Assembly (NCBI RefSeq): GCF_954871325.1
Contig: NC_088775.1
Coordinates: 15,911,561-15,975,560, forward strand
Direction of reading: 5' to 3'
Length of the DNA stretch: 64,000 bases
Source: Gordionus sp. m RMFG-2023
Lineage: Eukaryota; Nematomorpha; Gordioida; Chordodea; Parachordodidae
Numbering within the stretch: position 1 is the first letter of the stretch; each line of letters begins with the position of its first letter. The position numbers were made by a program, and so were the translations under genes. Under the pieces are notes generated by a model. That model did not search any database. It was not told the DNA's origin and saw only the letters and a list, made by a program, of their open reading frames with translations. This document shows positions 10,842 to 23,425 of the stretch, in pieces.

Positions 10842-13800
10842 CTTTACGTGTTCTTGATCTAAAAATGCGTAAATGAGAGCAAAAGGTATCACGAAGAAAG
10901 AATTATAGAATATCAGACCATATTTACCAATTTCCTATACATGAGAAAATATTTATTATTAAAAAAATGGATGGGATAATTTAATCTAATATAATAAATT
11001 TACGGTAAAAAAAAAATTGATCCACCAAAGTTAAAATTTTCATTTCAATGTTGTTAAGCCTTATTTAGGCTTAAGAAAAGTTAATTTTTTCTCAAATAAA
11101 AAAATATTTTAAATTAAATTTATGGGAGGGGGGGGGGTGATGTGACCACGTTTTTATTAATCCCCTAGGAAAATCCACTAAATATTTTTAGAAAAATTTT
11201 GGTTAATTCATGACTTTATGAAAGATATATTTTATTAAGCATATAAAAATAATATCGATAAAGCGGGTACATGTTAATGAAAACTGGAACTGGAAAATAA
11301 CCATCTTTTGAGACATTTAATAAGAAATAGGAGAAGGAAAGGAGTGGTTAAAAATATTTTACGTCGAAAAGAATTGCGAAAATGTTTTAGGAAAGTGGGA
11401 GATGGTGTTATGGAAATAGCTACCAAAGAGTAAGAAATTTAGGGAAAGATGGTGATTAGATACATTTTACTGGAAGATTAGAGATAGAAAAGTTATTAAA
11501 TATCTTAGGGAGATTTTAAGTAAAGACTAGTGGCAGGAAAACAGTGTATGTAAATTGGAATAAGACTAAAAATTTAAAAGAAAAAAATGGTTTAAGGATG
11601 ACTACAAAATTGGTCAAGTAAAAAAAAAGGATCACATATATTTAAGAATAAAGGTGGTCTGTGTTAAAGTGGCGGTACACGTGAGTTTTGTTGCATAAAG
11701 GGCTGTATTTTAACTGGAAGCTTCTGGGTGTATAAAATGATTGCGAGACAATAATTTTTTTATATAAGAATGATCATTAACAAGAGCGAGGAAAATGATT
11801 AATAATATATGGAATGAAGAGGGAGGCATTATATCAAGAAAATGGTAAAAACTTGACGATATATGAGTAAGCGGATGAGAAAGATCGATAAAAAACTAGT
11901 GGATTTGTTAAGATATGATTTTAACAAGGTTCCTTTAATAAATGACAGAATGCATATAATGAGGAATCATAGTGAGTATATATATTTTTATTAATATACT
12001 TTGTTTTCGAGCTTCTTCTTAACAATAACGCCATTCAAAGCCGTGAACACGTCGTTCCCAAATATAAATATGTAGCCAATGATATCGAAAGCTAGATCAT
12101 CGCTAAAATGTAATATTTTAATAAATTTATCATTTAGTATTGAGTTAATAAAATTTAGGTTTACGTAATTATAATCAGTCAATTCAAAGGAAAATAGTTA
12201 ATTGTTATGTCGGGGATACTAAAGTCCATTTGTTTAAAGGTAGGCATCGTTTGAATAATTATCAAAAGTCTATTTTCTTTTAAAGGAAAAGAGGGCTCTA
12301 GACTATAATAAAGATGTCAATGACAATATTAAAAAGATTTGATAACATCTATCATGACAATATCAGCATTTATGAGTATAATAGGCGCATCCTAAATCCA
12401 GTGCAAAAAAATATGAAAGGTAGCCGACAAACCCTTATTCAACGAATATAATATGTTAAGAACTTTATTAGATAAACTGGACGCGTTTTTATATGCCAGT
12501 GATCTTTCCCTCTATTACATACATAAGTAGTAAATTCGTCGTTGAATATATAGACGTCATATATATAAAATGGCTATTAGTTTTTAAATCTCAAATAATC
12601 AAGTCAAAGGATTGATGGAGCAGGGAAAGAAAATTATAGAAAAATAAGCGGACCTACATTGGGGATGGATAAAAACAAGAAGGAAATCAAATATTCATTT
12701 GCCAAAATCTCGTTTTAAAATTTAATAAGATAGAGCATTGATTATTAGGGGTTAAGTTTATTCCTCTAGGATTGAATAAAAATCTAAAAATCGCAGATAT
12801 TTTATTGTTTTCTTATCATTCAAAAAAATAAATTGTAAATTTTGCAACATGTAATCATTGCAACATTTTTAAGAAAAACACTTTAATTTGATTAATAAAA
12901 ACGTTCTAAATATGTTCTTTATGTGTTGGGGGGAGGGGGGAATTAAGGTGGAGCGGAAGAAAGAGTTAAATATAATTGAACAAAATTCGCCTAAAATAGC
13001 TTCGAAGCCTGTTTCTTTAGTAAGCCTAATTTTTTTTAAATTTAAAAAAATTTAATCCCTGAAAATATATTTAAAATTTTTTGTTTTTTTATCAAGATTT
13101 TATACAAATTCTGTTACAATAATTATTTAATCAATGAACGAATTTTTACAATATAAAATAACGATATCATAAAATTCTTATTTAAAAAAAGTAAACATTA
13201 TTTTTATGTAAATACTAGAATAATAACGGCACGTGTAATTTTATGAAAATGTTTGCTTTTTTAAATTTAAAAAAAAATGCTGTTTTTTTTAAATTTTAAA
13301 ATAAAAATTCAAGCAACTAATTAATTCGAATCACGGAAATCCCCCCCCTCTTGAAAAAAAATTATTTTTTCTTCGGGGATTATGAAAGAGCTCGACTGCA
13401 AAAAATCAATAATTTGAATACCTTTACGATCTGAGCAAATTAACAAATCCTTATTTAAAAATATGTCGATCATTCAATGCACAGCTTGGAAGATCTACGT
13501 ATAACTTAAACATGCTACCATAAAAACGGGTTTAACCGGGTTTGGTTCAAATCTCTGCAATGATTGTAATAAAATAATTTAATAATATTTATCGAATTAT
13601 TTGATTTGATAATTAATTTTTTTATAAATATTAATTTAAAAAAACAAAAAGGAAATTCTTAAAAAAAAATTAAGAAAAGAATAGATTCGGAAAACAAAAG
13701 TAAAAACATAAAAATATTTTTGAAATAAGGCTGTGTTCAAATTCTTAAAAATCCAATTGACAAACTTGTGAAATTTTATCGAAAAAGAAGAAATAAGTTT

Positions 13801-16800
13801 GTTTTAAATATAAAAATCATATTCTTGTAGAAAATTGAATCTAAAATTTAATTAAAAATTTAAAACTTCTGAAAGTTTTAACTTATTTCTTTCTTTCTAG
13901 GTTTGATCAATGCTATATAATCCTTAACTAGATTGAATGCAATTTGAAGAATCATTTAATGCAAATCAGCTGCTAAGTGGTGACACGCTACATTTGGGTT
14001 TCTTTTTTATAAAATTTTAATGCAAATTTGTTTATATGGAAAACTAAAATCGCGTTCTGCCTTCTGATTTGTGTTTATTTTAAATAGGATGTTTAATGTT
14101 TAAAACTTTAACCCTTGGAACACAAAGTAAAAATTTCCAAGAAAACCTTAAAACAGCTATAATAAAAAAGGTACAAATAATTTATAGTTTGCACTACCCC
14201 ACTTCATTGATATCCAACTACTGTTATTTTTTTTCTTAGCTTATTCAAATATTTAATTTGAAAAACTAATCAAAAACAATCCGGAGTTTAAAATAAGAAA
14301 TGTTAGGGTTGTGAAAGTTATTTCTTCTTTTATTTCTATCTTTCATTTTAGCATTCAAAATTACAAATTTATATGTTCCCTTTAAATGTAATTTAAATTA
14401 AAATAAATTTACTATATATTAACGGAATCAATTTACATATCAAAATAAATATCAAAACACATTAAGACATATTAATAAAATGAATATTTGAACGAAAAAT
14501 GGCTATTATGTTGAGGTTATACAAAATCTCTGGCAGTAAAATAAATTACTTTAGGCAGTATAAAAAAATTGTTTGGTAGGTATCTTAAATTCTTGGTAGA
14601 TTAATTAATTTGCAAGTGTTTTTTTAAAACTAACATAGGGAGTAATTAAGATGGGTAGTTTAATAATAATTTATTTAGCGTTTAAAATTTTTGGCAAACT
14701 AATTAATATTCGAGTTTTTTTATTGGCTTTGGGAAGTTTTAAATTTTTTTTAAAATTGTGAATTTAAAATATTGGAAGTGTTTAGCAAACAAATGCCTAA
14801 GTAAAGTGCAATTTCTGCAGATCTAATTATTTAATCTTATAATAATAAAAAAAGTTATCAAAATTAAATTTATTTATAAAATATCTCGCCATACTGGGAT
14901 AGTTGCAGAAAGCTTCTATATTCGCCAAATAAAAAAGATTAAAAGTATGTTCAATCAAAATGTAATCTCAAATAGAGATCTGCGAATCCCTGCCCAAAAG
15001 GGCTTCGGGTGTATTTTTAAAATAATTTGGGTGTCTAATATTTTAAAAAAAATTCGGCCGGATCGGGTGTAAATATGATATCAATCAATTATGTGGAATA
15101 AATTGGTATATAAAATTCTTGCAGGAAACAAGGTTCCTATACTTTTTATTTGTATATTTTTTATTAAATAAAAAAAATTAAATATTTCTATATTTTAAAT
15201 TATTCGGGTAAGTCCGGCAAATAATTTTTTTTATTTTGGGTCGAGCTTTTTGGGACAAATAAAAAAATTCATTTCAGCCTGGCCTTGGGCCGAACTTGAA
15301 ATATTAGGCCCGATTCAGATCACTAATCTCAAACATGTGGATTTAATTATTAAAGACACTCGCAAAACAATTTTTCATGCTTTGACCCTTGATATCTTGA
15401 AAAGTATAAAAGCTAGGAGGTTAAAATTAATTACAAGAATCTTAGTTTATATTCGAATATTCATAAAAAATATAAGGGACCAGCTATAAATGATGTTTTT
15501 TGATCGATTTAACATGGAATGACTCTATATTATTATACATTAAAAAGCTAAATATGTATAATGAATATAATGAGATGTGATATCCGATTGGTAGTTTGCC
15601 GATATCATTTTAAAAAGTGGAATTATTATACCCCTAATTCAAATTAAAAAAATCGATGGTGGTCAGATACAATGAGGTGGGGTAGTATATTCTTCAAATG
15701 TGTGCAATTCATTTTATAGTGTTTTTTATTTAGTATTTAAAACAAATTTCTATGCTTATTAACATGTTCGAAATAGACTAAGAGCCTAGAACCTCTGGAA
15801 ATTATGAAAGTGATCTTCTAAGATTTATAGCAACTAGAAATAGCCTTAAAATCAAATATTCAGGATAATGCTAATACCTTTGATGGTCAGGGGTGAAAAT
15901 GAATATGGAATACAGCCAAAATTATTTAAAATAACAAATTATAAAAATTTTAGCCAGAGTTGTAAGAGGATCAACAAACCCGCACCAAAAAAGGCATATT
16001 TTTTTTATACTTGGAATAGGTAGACCTCTTATTTTGACCTCTAAGAGTCTCCCTGATAAATAAAATTACATTTATTATAAAAAAAATTAATCTTAAAATT
16101 TTACCTTTTTTTTATATGGAATATTTTTATTACAATATGGAATCTGGACTAAAAAAATTCTAGTTTTAATATTTATTTATAGGCCTGTGCAAATAGGATA
16201 GTGTAGGTGGGGAAGCAGTCCAGAGACCCCAAAATTTGTTTCTTATGTATTTAAAAGGGAATCATAATTTCAACAAGGTATATATTATATGCTTAATATT
16301 ACCTTATCCAGTCATTTATCACAAATTAATCATTATAATAAATTGCATAAATATTAGCTGATTAATATTGTAAGCCACTTATTTATGAATCAAATTTTAT
16401 GATTTTTATAAAATGCAAGCTTGTTCATCTCTGATTTATCATTTAAATATTTATTTAATAAAAATAAACCTAGCTGCAATAATAGCTCCCAGGATCATGG
16501 AAAAAACTGATAATTGTATCCAATTAGATGGTCGAACTCTATAATATATAAAAAATAGATCATAAATATGATAAGTCAAAAATATTATAAAGGAAAGTTT
16601 TATGCTAAATATAAAATTTAATAATATATTTACTTTAAAATTATATATTCTAGTATCATAGTAAAGAGTATTGAAAATCTTCGAAGAACTGTAAACATTG
16701 GCAAACTATAATAGTTTAATAATAAAATAAGTAAGATCGTATTTACCTAAGTTTTTTTGTCCCACCTAATCCAGTCATAATGTTTCCCAAATATATTAAT

Positions 16801-17281
16801 GGTAATGGAAAAATCTATGATTGTATTTAAAAATATTTATAAAAAATATATTCACCTTTATTAACATTTCTTTTGCATCCAAAGAGAAATTTATTAGTCT
16901 AAACCCCCTAGCAAATCCCAACACTAAAACAGTCGTTATCATCTTAATTTAAAATATCATAATATATTCTTTAAAATATTTTGATAAAATAATAAAATAT
17001 CAATTAAAAATTTTACATAATCAATTCATACCATATTATTACTTTATAAAAAATAGATAGGTTATATATATTAGTATTACAAAAAGTTATAAATACTACC
17101 TTACTTGACCAATTGCAAGGCATTGAAATGAGGGAAATCTATAGTAGATTAATTTAATATACATGGCATTAAAATTTTACTTGAATGTAGTCAGAACTAT
17201 CTTGTTTATGACAACGATAAGAAATGAAGAAAGAGCGTAAAGAATCGCCGAAAATAAGCGTAAAATCGCCAACTTTTCCAT
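10842..17281 (-). CDS. SLC35D-type nucleotide-sugar transporter, N-terminal eight exons
   Basis: Multipass Golgi/ER membrane protein of the SLC35D family (UDP-sugar antiporters). Exons, all with GT-AG borders and compatible phases: 17181-17281 (ATG at 17281, MEKLAILRLFSAILYALSSF, then LIVVINK), 17105-17138 (FPSFQCLAIGQ), 16856-16942, 16747-16814 (PLPLIYLGNIMTGLGGTKKL), 16634-16705 (LPMFTVLRRFSILFTMILEY), 16470-16538, 12000-12102 (DDLAFDIIGYIFIF, NGVIVKKKLENK) and 10842-10934 (EIGKYGLIFYNSFF). These match the SLC35D order: N-terminal VVNK helix, GLGGTK loop, MFTVLRRF, S.DLAF, GKYGL.YYN. About 209 residues are read; the family has about 330-355, so the last helices are missing. They should lie below 10842 but I could not find them. 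Introns are 42, 162, 41, 41, 95, 4367 and 1065 bp. No frame breaks were seen. Confidence 0.88.
11240..11960. other. Purine-rich decayed sequence in a transporter intron
   Basis: This part of the 1065-bp intron is richer in G than its surroundings and has short open stretches on the plus strand (e.g. near 11560-11640) but no recognisable motif. It looks like an old transposon or gene relic. Confidence 0.3.
12103..14960. other. Large transporter intron, mostly featureless
   Basis: First part of the 4367-bp intron between the 16470-16538 and 12000-12102 exons. It is AT-rich with poly-A/T runs and a few G runs (12928-12945) and C runs (13340). I see no gene, and no element until the MITE at 14973. 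Confidence 0.5.
14973..15325. mobile_element. hAT MITE, 353 bp, with perfect 8-bp target duplication
   Basis: TIRs are TAGAGATCTGCGAATCC on the left and GATTCAGATCACTA on the right. The target duplication ATCTCAAA is exact (14965-14972 and 15326-15333). The interior has GGGCTTCGGGTG, GGGTCGAGC and GGGCCGAAC motifs but no transposase. It is inserted in the SLC35D-type intron, next to a long-TIR transposon relic. It resembles the element at 50286-50725 at its tips. Confidence 0.88.
15334..15525. mobile_element. Relic of a long-TIR transposon end
   Basis: The stretch ends ...GATCGATTTAACATGGAATG then ACTC, matching the tip seen at 33874 and 62751. Further in it shares ATTACAAGAATCTTAGT and CTCGCAAAA...TTTGAC with 62565-62690. 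The opposite end is not visible. It is one more solo end of the family at 30111, 36475 and 40799. Confidence 0.6.
15526..16469. other. Rest of the large transporter intron
   Basis: AT-rich sequence without a recognisable gene, repeat or element. It runs up to the splice donor of the 16470-16538 exon. Confidence 0.5.
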
Positions 17282-17689
17282 TCAAAAATAAATGAATAGC
17301 TTCTAAACTTTATATTTTTAAGCTAAATCTTGACCGGTCAAACTGTTAATTGATGACTTGGAACGATAATACTAATATTTTAAATACATAAGAATAGATA
17401 AAATTTGCAAGCAATACTTATCATTGAGTCCTGCCTTTTAGTAAGACATAACAATTTTAGCTAAAACCTTATAGTTGCGTTGGCACGGAACTTCCAACCT
17501 TTTAAGTTTCAATAAGTAACCAGTTTCCTGGTCGTGTCTATAATTGCATAGTAAAGAATTTGTTTTATATAAATAAACCTAACAAAGTCAAAATCTGTGT
17601 AATAAGGCTATAATAAAGTCAAGTATAATAATACATTTGATAAAGAGAATAATAACTACAAATATAATAATGATAAAGATTATAATAAA

Positions 17690-20600
17690 CTTAAATGTTA
17701 TAAATGTTGTTTTATTTATAACCGAGAAGTGAGATGTCCAGCTACAAATGCGGCATGTAAAAATTGGTCATTTTGCAGTTTGCTGTAAATCAAAGAATTT
17801 AAATTATATAAGAGTGTCATCAAGTGATTCTATTCATAATATTTGGAAGATTCAACAAAATCGAGAGAATCGAGCAAAACTAACTGCAGAGATAAATGGG
17901 TTAGATGTTGAATTTGATTTTGACACTGGTGCACAAGCGTCATTGATAGGAATTGATATATGGACAAGTATTGGGCGACCAAAAATTAGGCCAACCAGTC
18001 CATTGACTGCATATGGTGATCATCCGTTAGACGTCAAGGACGAGACCTAAGTCAATGTTAGGATTGGATCACAGACAAGGACTCTACCAGTGGTAATAAT
18101 GAATACAACTGGGGTGCCTCTTTTCGGATTACCATGGATTATAGCATTCAATTTAGAAATGCCTCGTCAGGTTATGATTAAACAAGTACGCAATTTGGTC
18201 AACAATATTGAAAAAGAAAAATTTTGCATAACACTAGATTCTAGAATTCGAGATTTGATTAATAAACATCAAGAAATTTTTGATGATAAGATGGGACATA
18301 TACGTGATTTTGCAGTGCGAATACATTTAAAGGATACCGCTGTACCAAGATCGTTTCCAGCCCGTAGGGTACCATTTCCACTTCGCAAAGCAATTGAAAT
18401 GGAATTAGACCGATTAGTAGCTGCAGGAATTATTGAAAAGATTGATTCGACTATAACCAGGATACAGTGGTCAACGCCAACCGTAAATGTACGCAAGAGT
18501 AATGGCGATATTCGAATTTGTGCTGATTCCAAAGTTACACTCAATCCGTGTTTATTATATGACCATCATGTTATTCCTACCTTAGACGATTTATTAGAGA
18601 AAATCCAAGGTGGTGATAAATTTACCATGATAGATCTGAAAGATGCGTATTTACAGATGGAAGTAGAATTGGAATCTCATGAACTACTAACGATAGTGAC
18701 TCATAAGGGCTATTTCCGTTACCGACGATTGCCATTTGGATTGGCAAGTGCACCAACTATATTTCAAAGATATATGGATGAGTTACTAAAAGATTGCCAA
18801 ATGACTGGTGTCTATTTAGATGACGTAATTATTTCTGGTCGAAATGATGAGGAGCACTTAAATAATTTGCGAATAGTGTTAGACAGATTACATGCAGCAG
18901 GTCTTAAGGCGAAATTAACAAAAGTGAGATTTTTACAAAAATCGGTTTCATTTTTAGGGGTGATAATTGATAAATTCGGTATACATCCTAATACGGAAAA
19001 GGTGAAGGCTATCCGAAATGCACCAAAACCTAAAAATATACAACTTAGATCTTTTCTAGGACTAGTTAATTATCATGAACGTTTTATTCGCAATCTACAT
19101 TCTAAAGCGGCGCTACTACATAGATTAACGAGCGTGAAAGTACCTTGGCAGTGGTCGAAAGATGAACAAAATTCCTTCTATGAGGTTAAGAAATTATTGT
19201 CATCCGAGGAAACGTTAATTCCTTATAACGCGCAGTTGCCTATAATTTTGGAATGCGACGCATCTGATTCAGGATTAGGGGCTGTGTTGTTACATCAATT
19301 AGTAGACGGAAGGACAAAACCTATTTCGTTCGCGTCACGTACTTTATTAGAATCAGAGAAACACTACGCTCCGATTGATAAAGAAGCTCGAGCACTTTTA
19401 TTTGGTATTGAAAAATTTCATTCATTTATTTATGGTAGAAAATTTTTACTTCGAACTGATCATAAACCATTAGAGCGATTATTTGGGGAGAAACGCGATT
19501 TACCTAAAATTTCTATTAATCGTTTGACACGTTGGGCCTGGAAGATGGCTTCTTATGATTTTACAATAGAATATAGACTTGGTAATAAAAATGTAATCGC
19601 CGACGCATTATCAAGGCTTCCAATATTAGACACGGAAGAGAATCAAGATTCTAAACATGCTTTGGATATTCGAAGTATTAATTTGGATGATATGCAATTG
19701 TCAGAAAATATTCTACGAAAAGAGTCGAAGCAAGATTTAATATTAAAAAAAGTAGCCATACATATTCAGCAAAGTTGGCGAAACTTTGATCGTTATAAAG
19801 ATAAAGAAATAGTTAATTTTTATAATAGACGGGAAGAGCTTTCTGTCGATCGTGATATTATAGAATGGAATGGGAGATTGGTTATTCCTAATAAATTAAG
19901 AAATTCAGTGTTAGGAATGATTCACCGGGGACATTCTGGGGAAAATGTAATGAAATCTATTTTTAGATTGTATTGCTGGTGGCCCAGATGTGATGTTGAT
20001 ATAGAAAATTTTATCAAAATATGTTCTGGATGCCAGAAAAATAGACCTAGTATTCAAGAAGTACCTCTATATTCTTGGACTGTTGGAAAGGAACCTTGGG
20101 AGTGAATCCATATTTATTTTGCTGGACCAGTGGATTCGCGATACTGGCTAATAGGTGTCGATTCGTATTCCAAATGGTTAGAAGTTGATCTAATGCAAAA
20201 TACCTCTGCTGATGCTATGATAAAACGACTAAAAAAATGGTTTGCTAGGTTTGGAATACCCAAGTACATTGTGTCAGACAATGGACCACAATTCTTTTCT
20301 GGGGAATTCCGTAGGTATTGTGATTTAAATAACATACGTCATATACGTTCAGCACCCTATCATCCAAAAACTAACGGATTAGCTGAACGTACAGTAAGAA
20401 CTTTGAAAGGTCGGTATTATGCAATGAGAGATTCAATTAGAGATCCCGAAGAAGCTATGACACAGGTTTTAACAACCTACCGATTGGGAGAGCATAGTTC
20501 CACAGGGAGATCACCTGCTAAAATCATGTTTGGGAGGCAATTGAAAACAAGTCTGGATTGGATCCGACCAAATGCCGAACACGAAATAGTAAGGGCTAAT

Positions 20601-20939
20601 GATAAACAAAGCCTTCATCATGATTTACATTCAAAGGAAAGAGAATTTGAAATCTCACAACCTATATGGTTAAATAATGAAAATACCAATGGTTGGAGAG
20701 AGGGAGTAATTAAAGAAAGAATAGGACTTTATTCTTATATTGTTGAATCTTCCGGGAAAACATTACGGAAGCATGCAGATCAGTTAAGAAATCGTTTAGT
20801 TATCCCAAATCATGAAAGTTCTTTGGAAGTTACAGAAATGGTTGTGCCAGTGAATGAAGCAAATACAAACACAAATACCACATTACGTTGCTCATCAAGA
20901 AACCGTAAACCTACAAAGAGGTTTATTGAAGAAATCTAA
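17690..20939 (+). mobile_element. Ty3/gypsy (Metaviridae) retrotransposon fossil, broken
   Basis: The parts are in the usual Ty3/gypsy order. A Cys-rich zinc-knuckle-like stretch sits near 17.7 kb and an aspartic protease with DTGA near 17.9 kb. Reverse transcriptase lies about 18.3-18.95 kb (FTMIDLKDAY, RRLPFGLASAP, VYLDDVIISG), RNase H about 19.2-19.6 kb (ECDASDSGLGAVLL, LRTDHKPL, NVIADALSRL) and integrase about 19.9-20.6 kb (zinc-binding HHCC part, then GVDSYSKW, IVSDNGPQF, APYHPKTNGLAERTV). Integrase follows RNase H, which separates it from Ty1/copia. The RT wording suggests the Mag-like K02A2.6-type lineage. I saw no paired LTRs or clear Gag body. It is broken, with few breaks, so fairly young. 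It sits between two divergently transcribed host genes. Confidence 0.92.
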
Positions 20940-21407
20940 TTTTAAATTGTTTGAAGGAAATGTAATAAATTAATAAATGATTATTTATGTATATTAAAAC
21001 AGAATCGAACATTCGAAAAATAATAAATAAAAATTTGATATCAAAAATAAATTGAAATATAAATCAGTGGTCGTATTGTTTATAATTAGTAGTTGGTATT
21101 ACTACACAATTAATTTTTTTCTAGATTCTTTATTTGTTTAGTTTATTTTTATTTGTTGCTTGAACTCAAGCTTAAGGCTGGGTATATTTTAAAAGGGATA
21201 AATTTTTTAGTTGTAGTAAAACATGTTTCTTTATTATACTCGGCCCTAGTTCAATGATATTAGCTTAATAAAATATTTATGTTATCAAATATATATTTCC
21301 AAGAAATTTTATAGCTAATTACATCTAGACAATTATGTGTTTGCTTTTGGAAACTTATTGACTTTAGAATAAGAAAACATATGTATTTATATCATTTATC
21401 CTTTATC
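20940..21407. other. Upstream region of gankyrin
   Basis: AT-rich sequence between the Ty3/gypsy fossil and the gankyrin ATG. It should contain the promoter and 5' UTR of the gankyrin gene, but no motif could be assigned with confidence. Confidence 0.4.
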
Positions 21408-23387
21408 ATGAATTATAAAAACGAAGTTCTGGACGCTTATAAATGTGCTTTTGAAAATGATTTTGATACTCTTAAAAATATCATTAGGGAATCTCCAGAT
21501 ATTATTAACAAAAAAGACAATGTATTTAGATTAAAAATTTTTTTTTAAATATTATTTTAACCAAGTCAGGGAGAACGCTTTTGCATTGTGCTACCAGTAA
21601 AGGAAATATTGAAATTATAGAATATTTAATAGATCAATGCCATGCCACTGTGGACGAAAAAGATGAAGTACTAAATTGAATAAATTTTGTTATATATTAA
21701 AATTTAGTTAGGCTGGACACCATTAATGATGGCCTCATCAGCTGGATGGCAAAATGTAGTTTTTTATCTCTTAAACAAAGGTGCAAAAGTAAACATTACA
21801 AATAACAACAAACAAACCCCTCTGCATTATGCTGCTTCAAAAAATCATTTAGGGGTGCTCTAAAAATTTTAATTTAGTCATAAAATATATATTTATTAGA
21901 TTTTACTTTTATTATTAAATGAAAATGCCAAAGTGGATGCATATGATAATTTTGGTAACACTCCTTTGCATAGGGCATCTTCTCAAGGCCATGCTGATAT
22001 TGTAAAGTCATTGTTAGAATTTGAAGCCAATAATAATATACAGAATTTGGAAGGAAATACTCCATTGTATTATAATTTATATAACTTAAATAACAGGGCA
22101 GCCCAATTATTTATAATTTTTATAATCCTATCTAACTTAATAGTCATATATTCCTTTTTAGTTTTGGTCTTACTCATTCTACCTATATGTAAATCTAAAG
22201 ATAATTTTATTATCATACTTTATACTAGGTCTGATAAAACAATATTCGCAGCTCATTTTTTATTTGTTTCATGATATCTAATGAGTTTTATAAAAAAAAC
22301 TAAACATTTTTATTGGTTATCACTAGAGACTTACATTAGATAAAATATTTTAACCCAAATCATAGGAAGCAAATTTTTTTTCATGACTTAACTCAATCTA
22401 AATACTATATTTTTTAAAAAATTTCTAGCCCAACCTAAATATAGAATTATATACATATTTTTCACCCAAACAAAAATTTACCTTAAATATATTTATTTTT
22501 TAGTATGTAATATTACATTTGTATAATAAATTAAAATGAATAACCAATAGATGGTTAGGGATAAATTTTAATAATTCAACTTGATATTCAAATGATTTGC
22601 TGGTGTTTTTGCTCTATTTCTAATTTTATCATAAAATAATATTTTTTTTTGAAATGTAAATCTATTTGCCTGTTTCATGTAATATCCTCATATGCTTTAT
22701 CTCTCTCATAATTGCTACTCTCATAATTAGGGCTGTCCGATTTCCTAAACTAACTCAATATTTTTATTTTAAGTTGTTAGATTTTATTTAAAAAAATATG
22801 ATCAGAATATTCCCTTACTTATCTCCTCTTGTAAAATAAGTATTCCAAAACTTATTTCGATTTTAATTCTAAAATGTTCTCTCCTTAAAATTCTAATTAT
22901 GTAAAGGTTTATTTTAATGTAAGAAAAAGGAAGGTAAATATTATTTTTTCCAAATTCATCTTATAGAAATTAAGTAATAGCATTCTTACTGCAAACAGTA
23001 TAATCAAATTAAATTAAAATTTTACACTTAATTAAGATTATTTTACTAAAATTATATACAACGGTGAGGAAACGACCCTTTTCTCAATTTTTGTTCTCAT
23101 CATTTTGTTAAATAAATTTATTTTAACGCATTCAGTTTTTAATCGCATATCGGTGACAATCCAATTCCAATATATGGGACAGTCCTATTAGCGCTTCTGA
23201 TTATTTAATATATTTTTTTACTGTAATAATATACAGGCACCTAGCATGTGAAGAAAATCGAGAAGAAATTGTTGATATATTATTGGAAAATCAAGCAGAT
23301 ATAAATATACAAAACAAGCAAAAAAAGACACCAATCGATATGGCGGAACCAGGCTTAAAACGGAAATTGACTAAATTAAAAAAATAA
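21408..23387 (+). CDS. PSMD10: Gankyrin, 26S proteasome assembly chaperone (PSMD10)
   Basis: Ankyrin-repeat chaperone that binds the Rpt3 ATPase during assembly of the proteasome 19S base; cytosolic/nuclear. Five exons: 21408-21521, 21566-21667, 21708-21854, 21900-22066 and 23237-23387. The product is 226 residues, the same length as human PSMD10. Repeats read GRTLLHCATSKGN, GWTPLMMASSAGW, QTPLHYAASKNH, GNTPLHRASSQGH, GNTPLHLACEENR and KTPIDMA; most carry the TPLH ankyrin signature. The match to the human protein runs through the ends (e.g. NIQNLEGNTPLHLACEE against NIQDTEGNTPLHLACDE). Introns 1-3 are only 44, 40 and 45 bp; intron 4 is 1170 bp of AT-rich sequence with nothing recognisable. 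The start is the first ATG of a frame that splices cleanly. No breaks were seen; it looks functional. It converges on DLD. Confidence 0.95.
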
Positions 23388-23419
23388 TTTTCATTTTCGT
23401 TTAGTTTATTCAATCACAA

Positions 23420-23425
23420 AATAAA
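23420..23425 (+). terminator. Polyadenylation signal AATAAA for gankyrin
   Basis: AATAAA lies 33 bp after the gankyrin stop codon, a plausible position for a short 3' UTR. In such AT-rich DNA the hexamer also occurs by chance. Confidence 0.45.

Noticed and set aside
11991-12182. 63-codon minus-strand frame as an independent small gene
   Set aside because: Its middle is exon 12000-12102 of the SLC35D-type transporter; the rest is intron on both sides.
17300-17690. 5' LTR of the Ty3/gypsy element
   Set aside because: No direct repeat of this stretch was found downstream of 20940, so no LTR can be claimed.
18269-18544. Minus-strand frames inside the Ty3/gypsy element (also 20114-20335)
   Set aside because: Antisense shadows of the reverse transcriptase and integrase coding regions.
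21933-22274. 113-codon plus-strand frame as a separate membrane protein
   Set aside because: The first part is gankyrin exon 4; the hydrophobic tail is read-through into intron 4.
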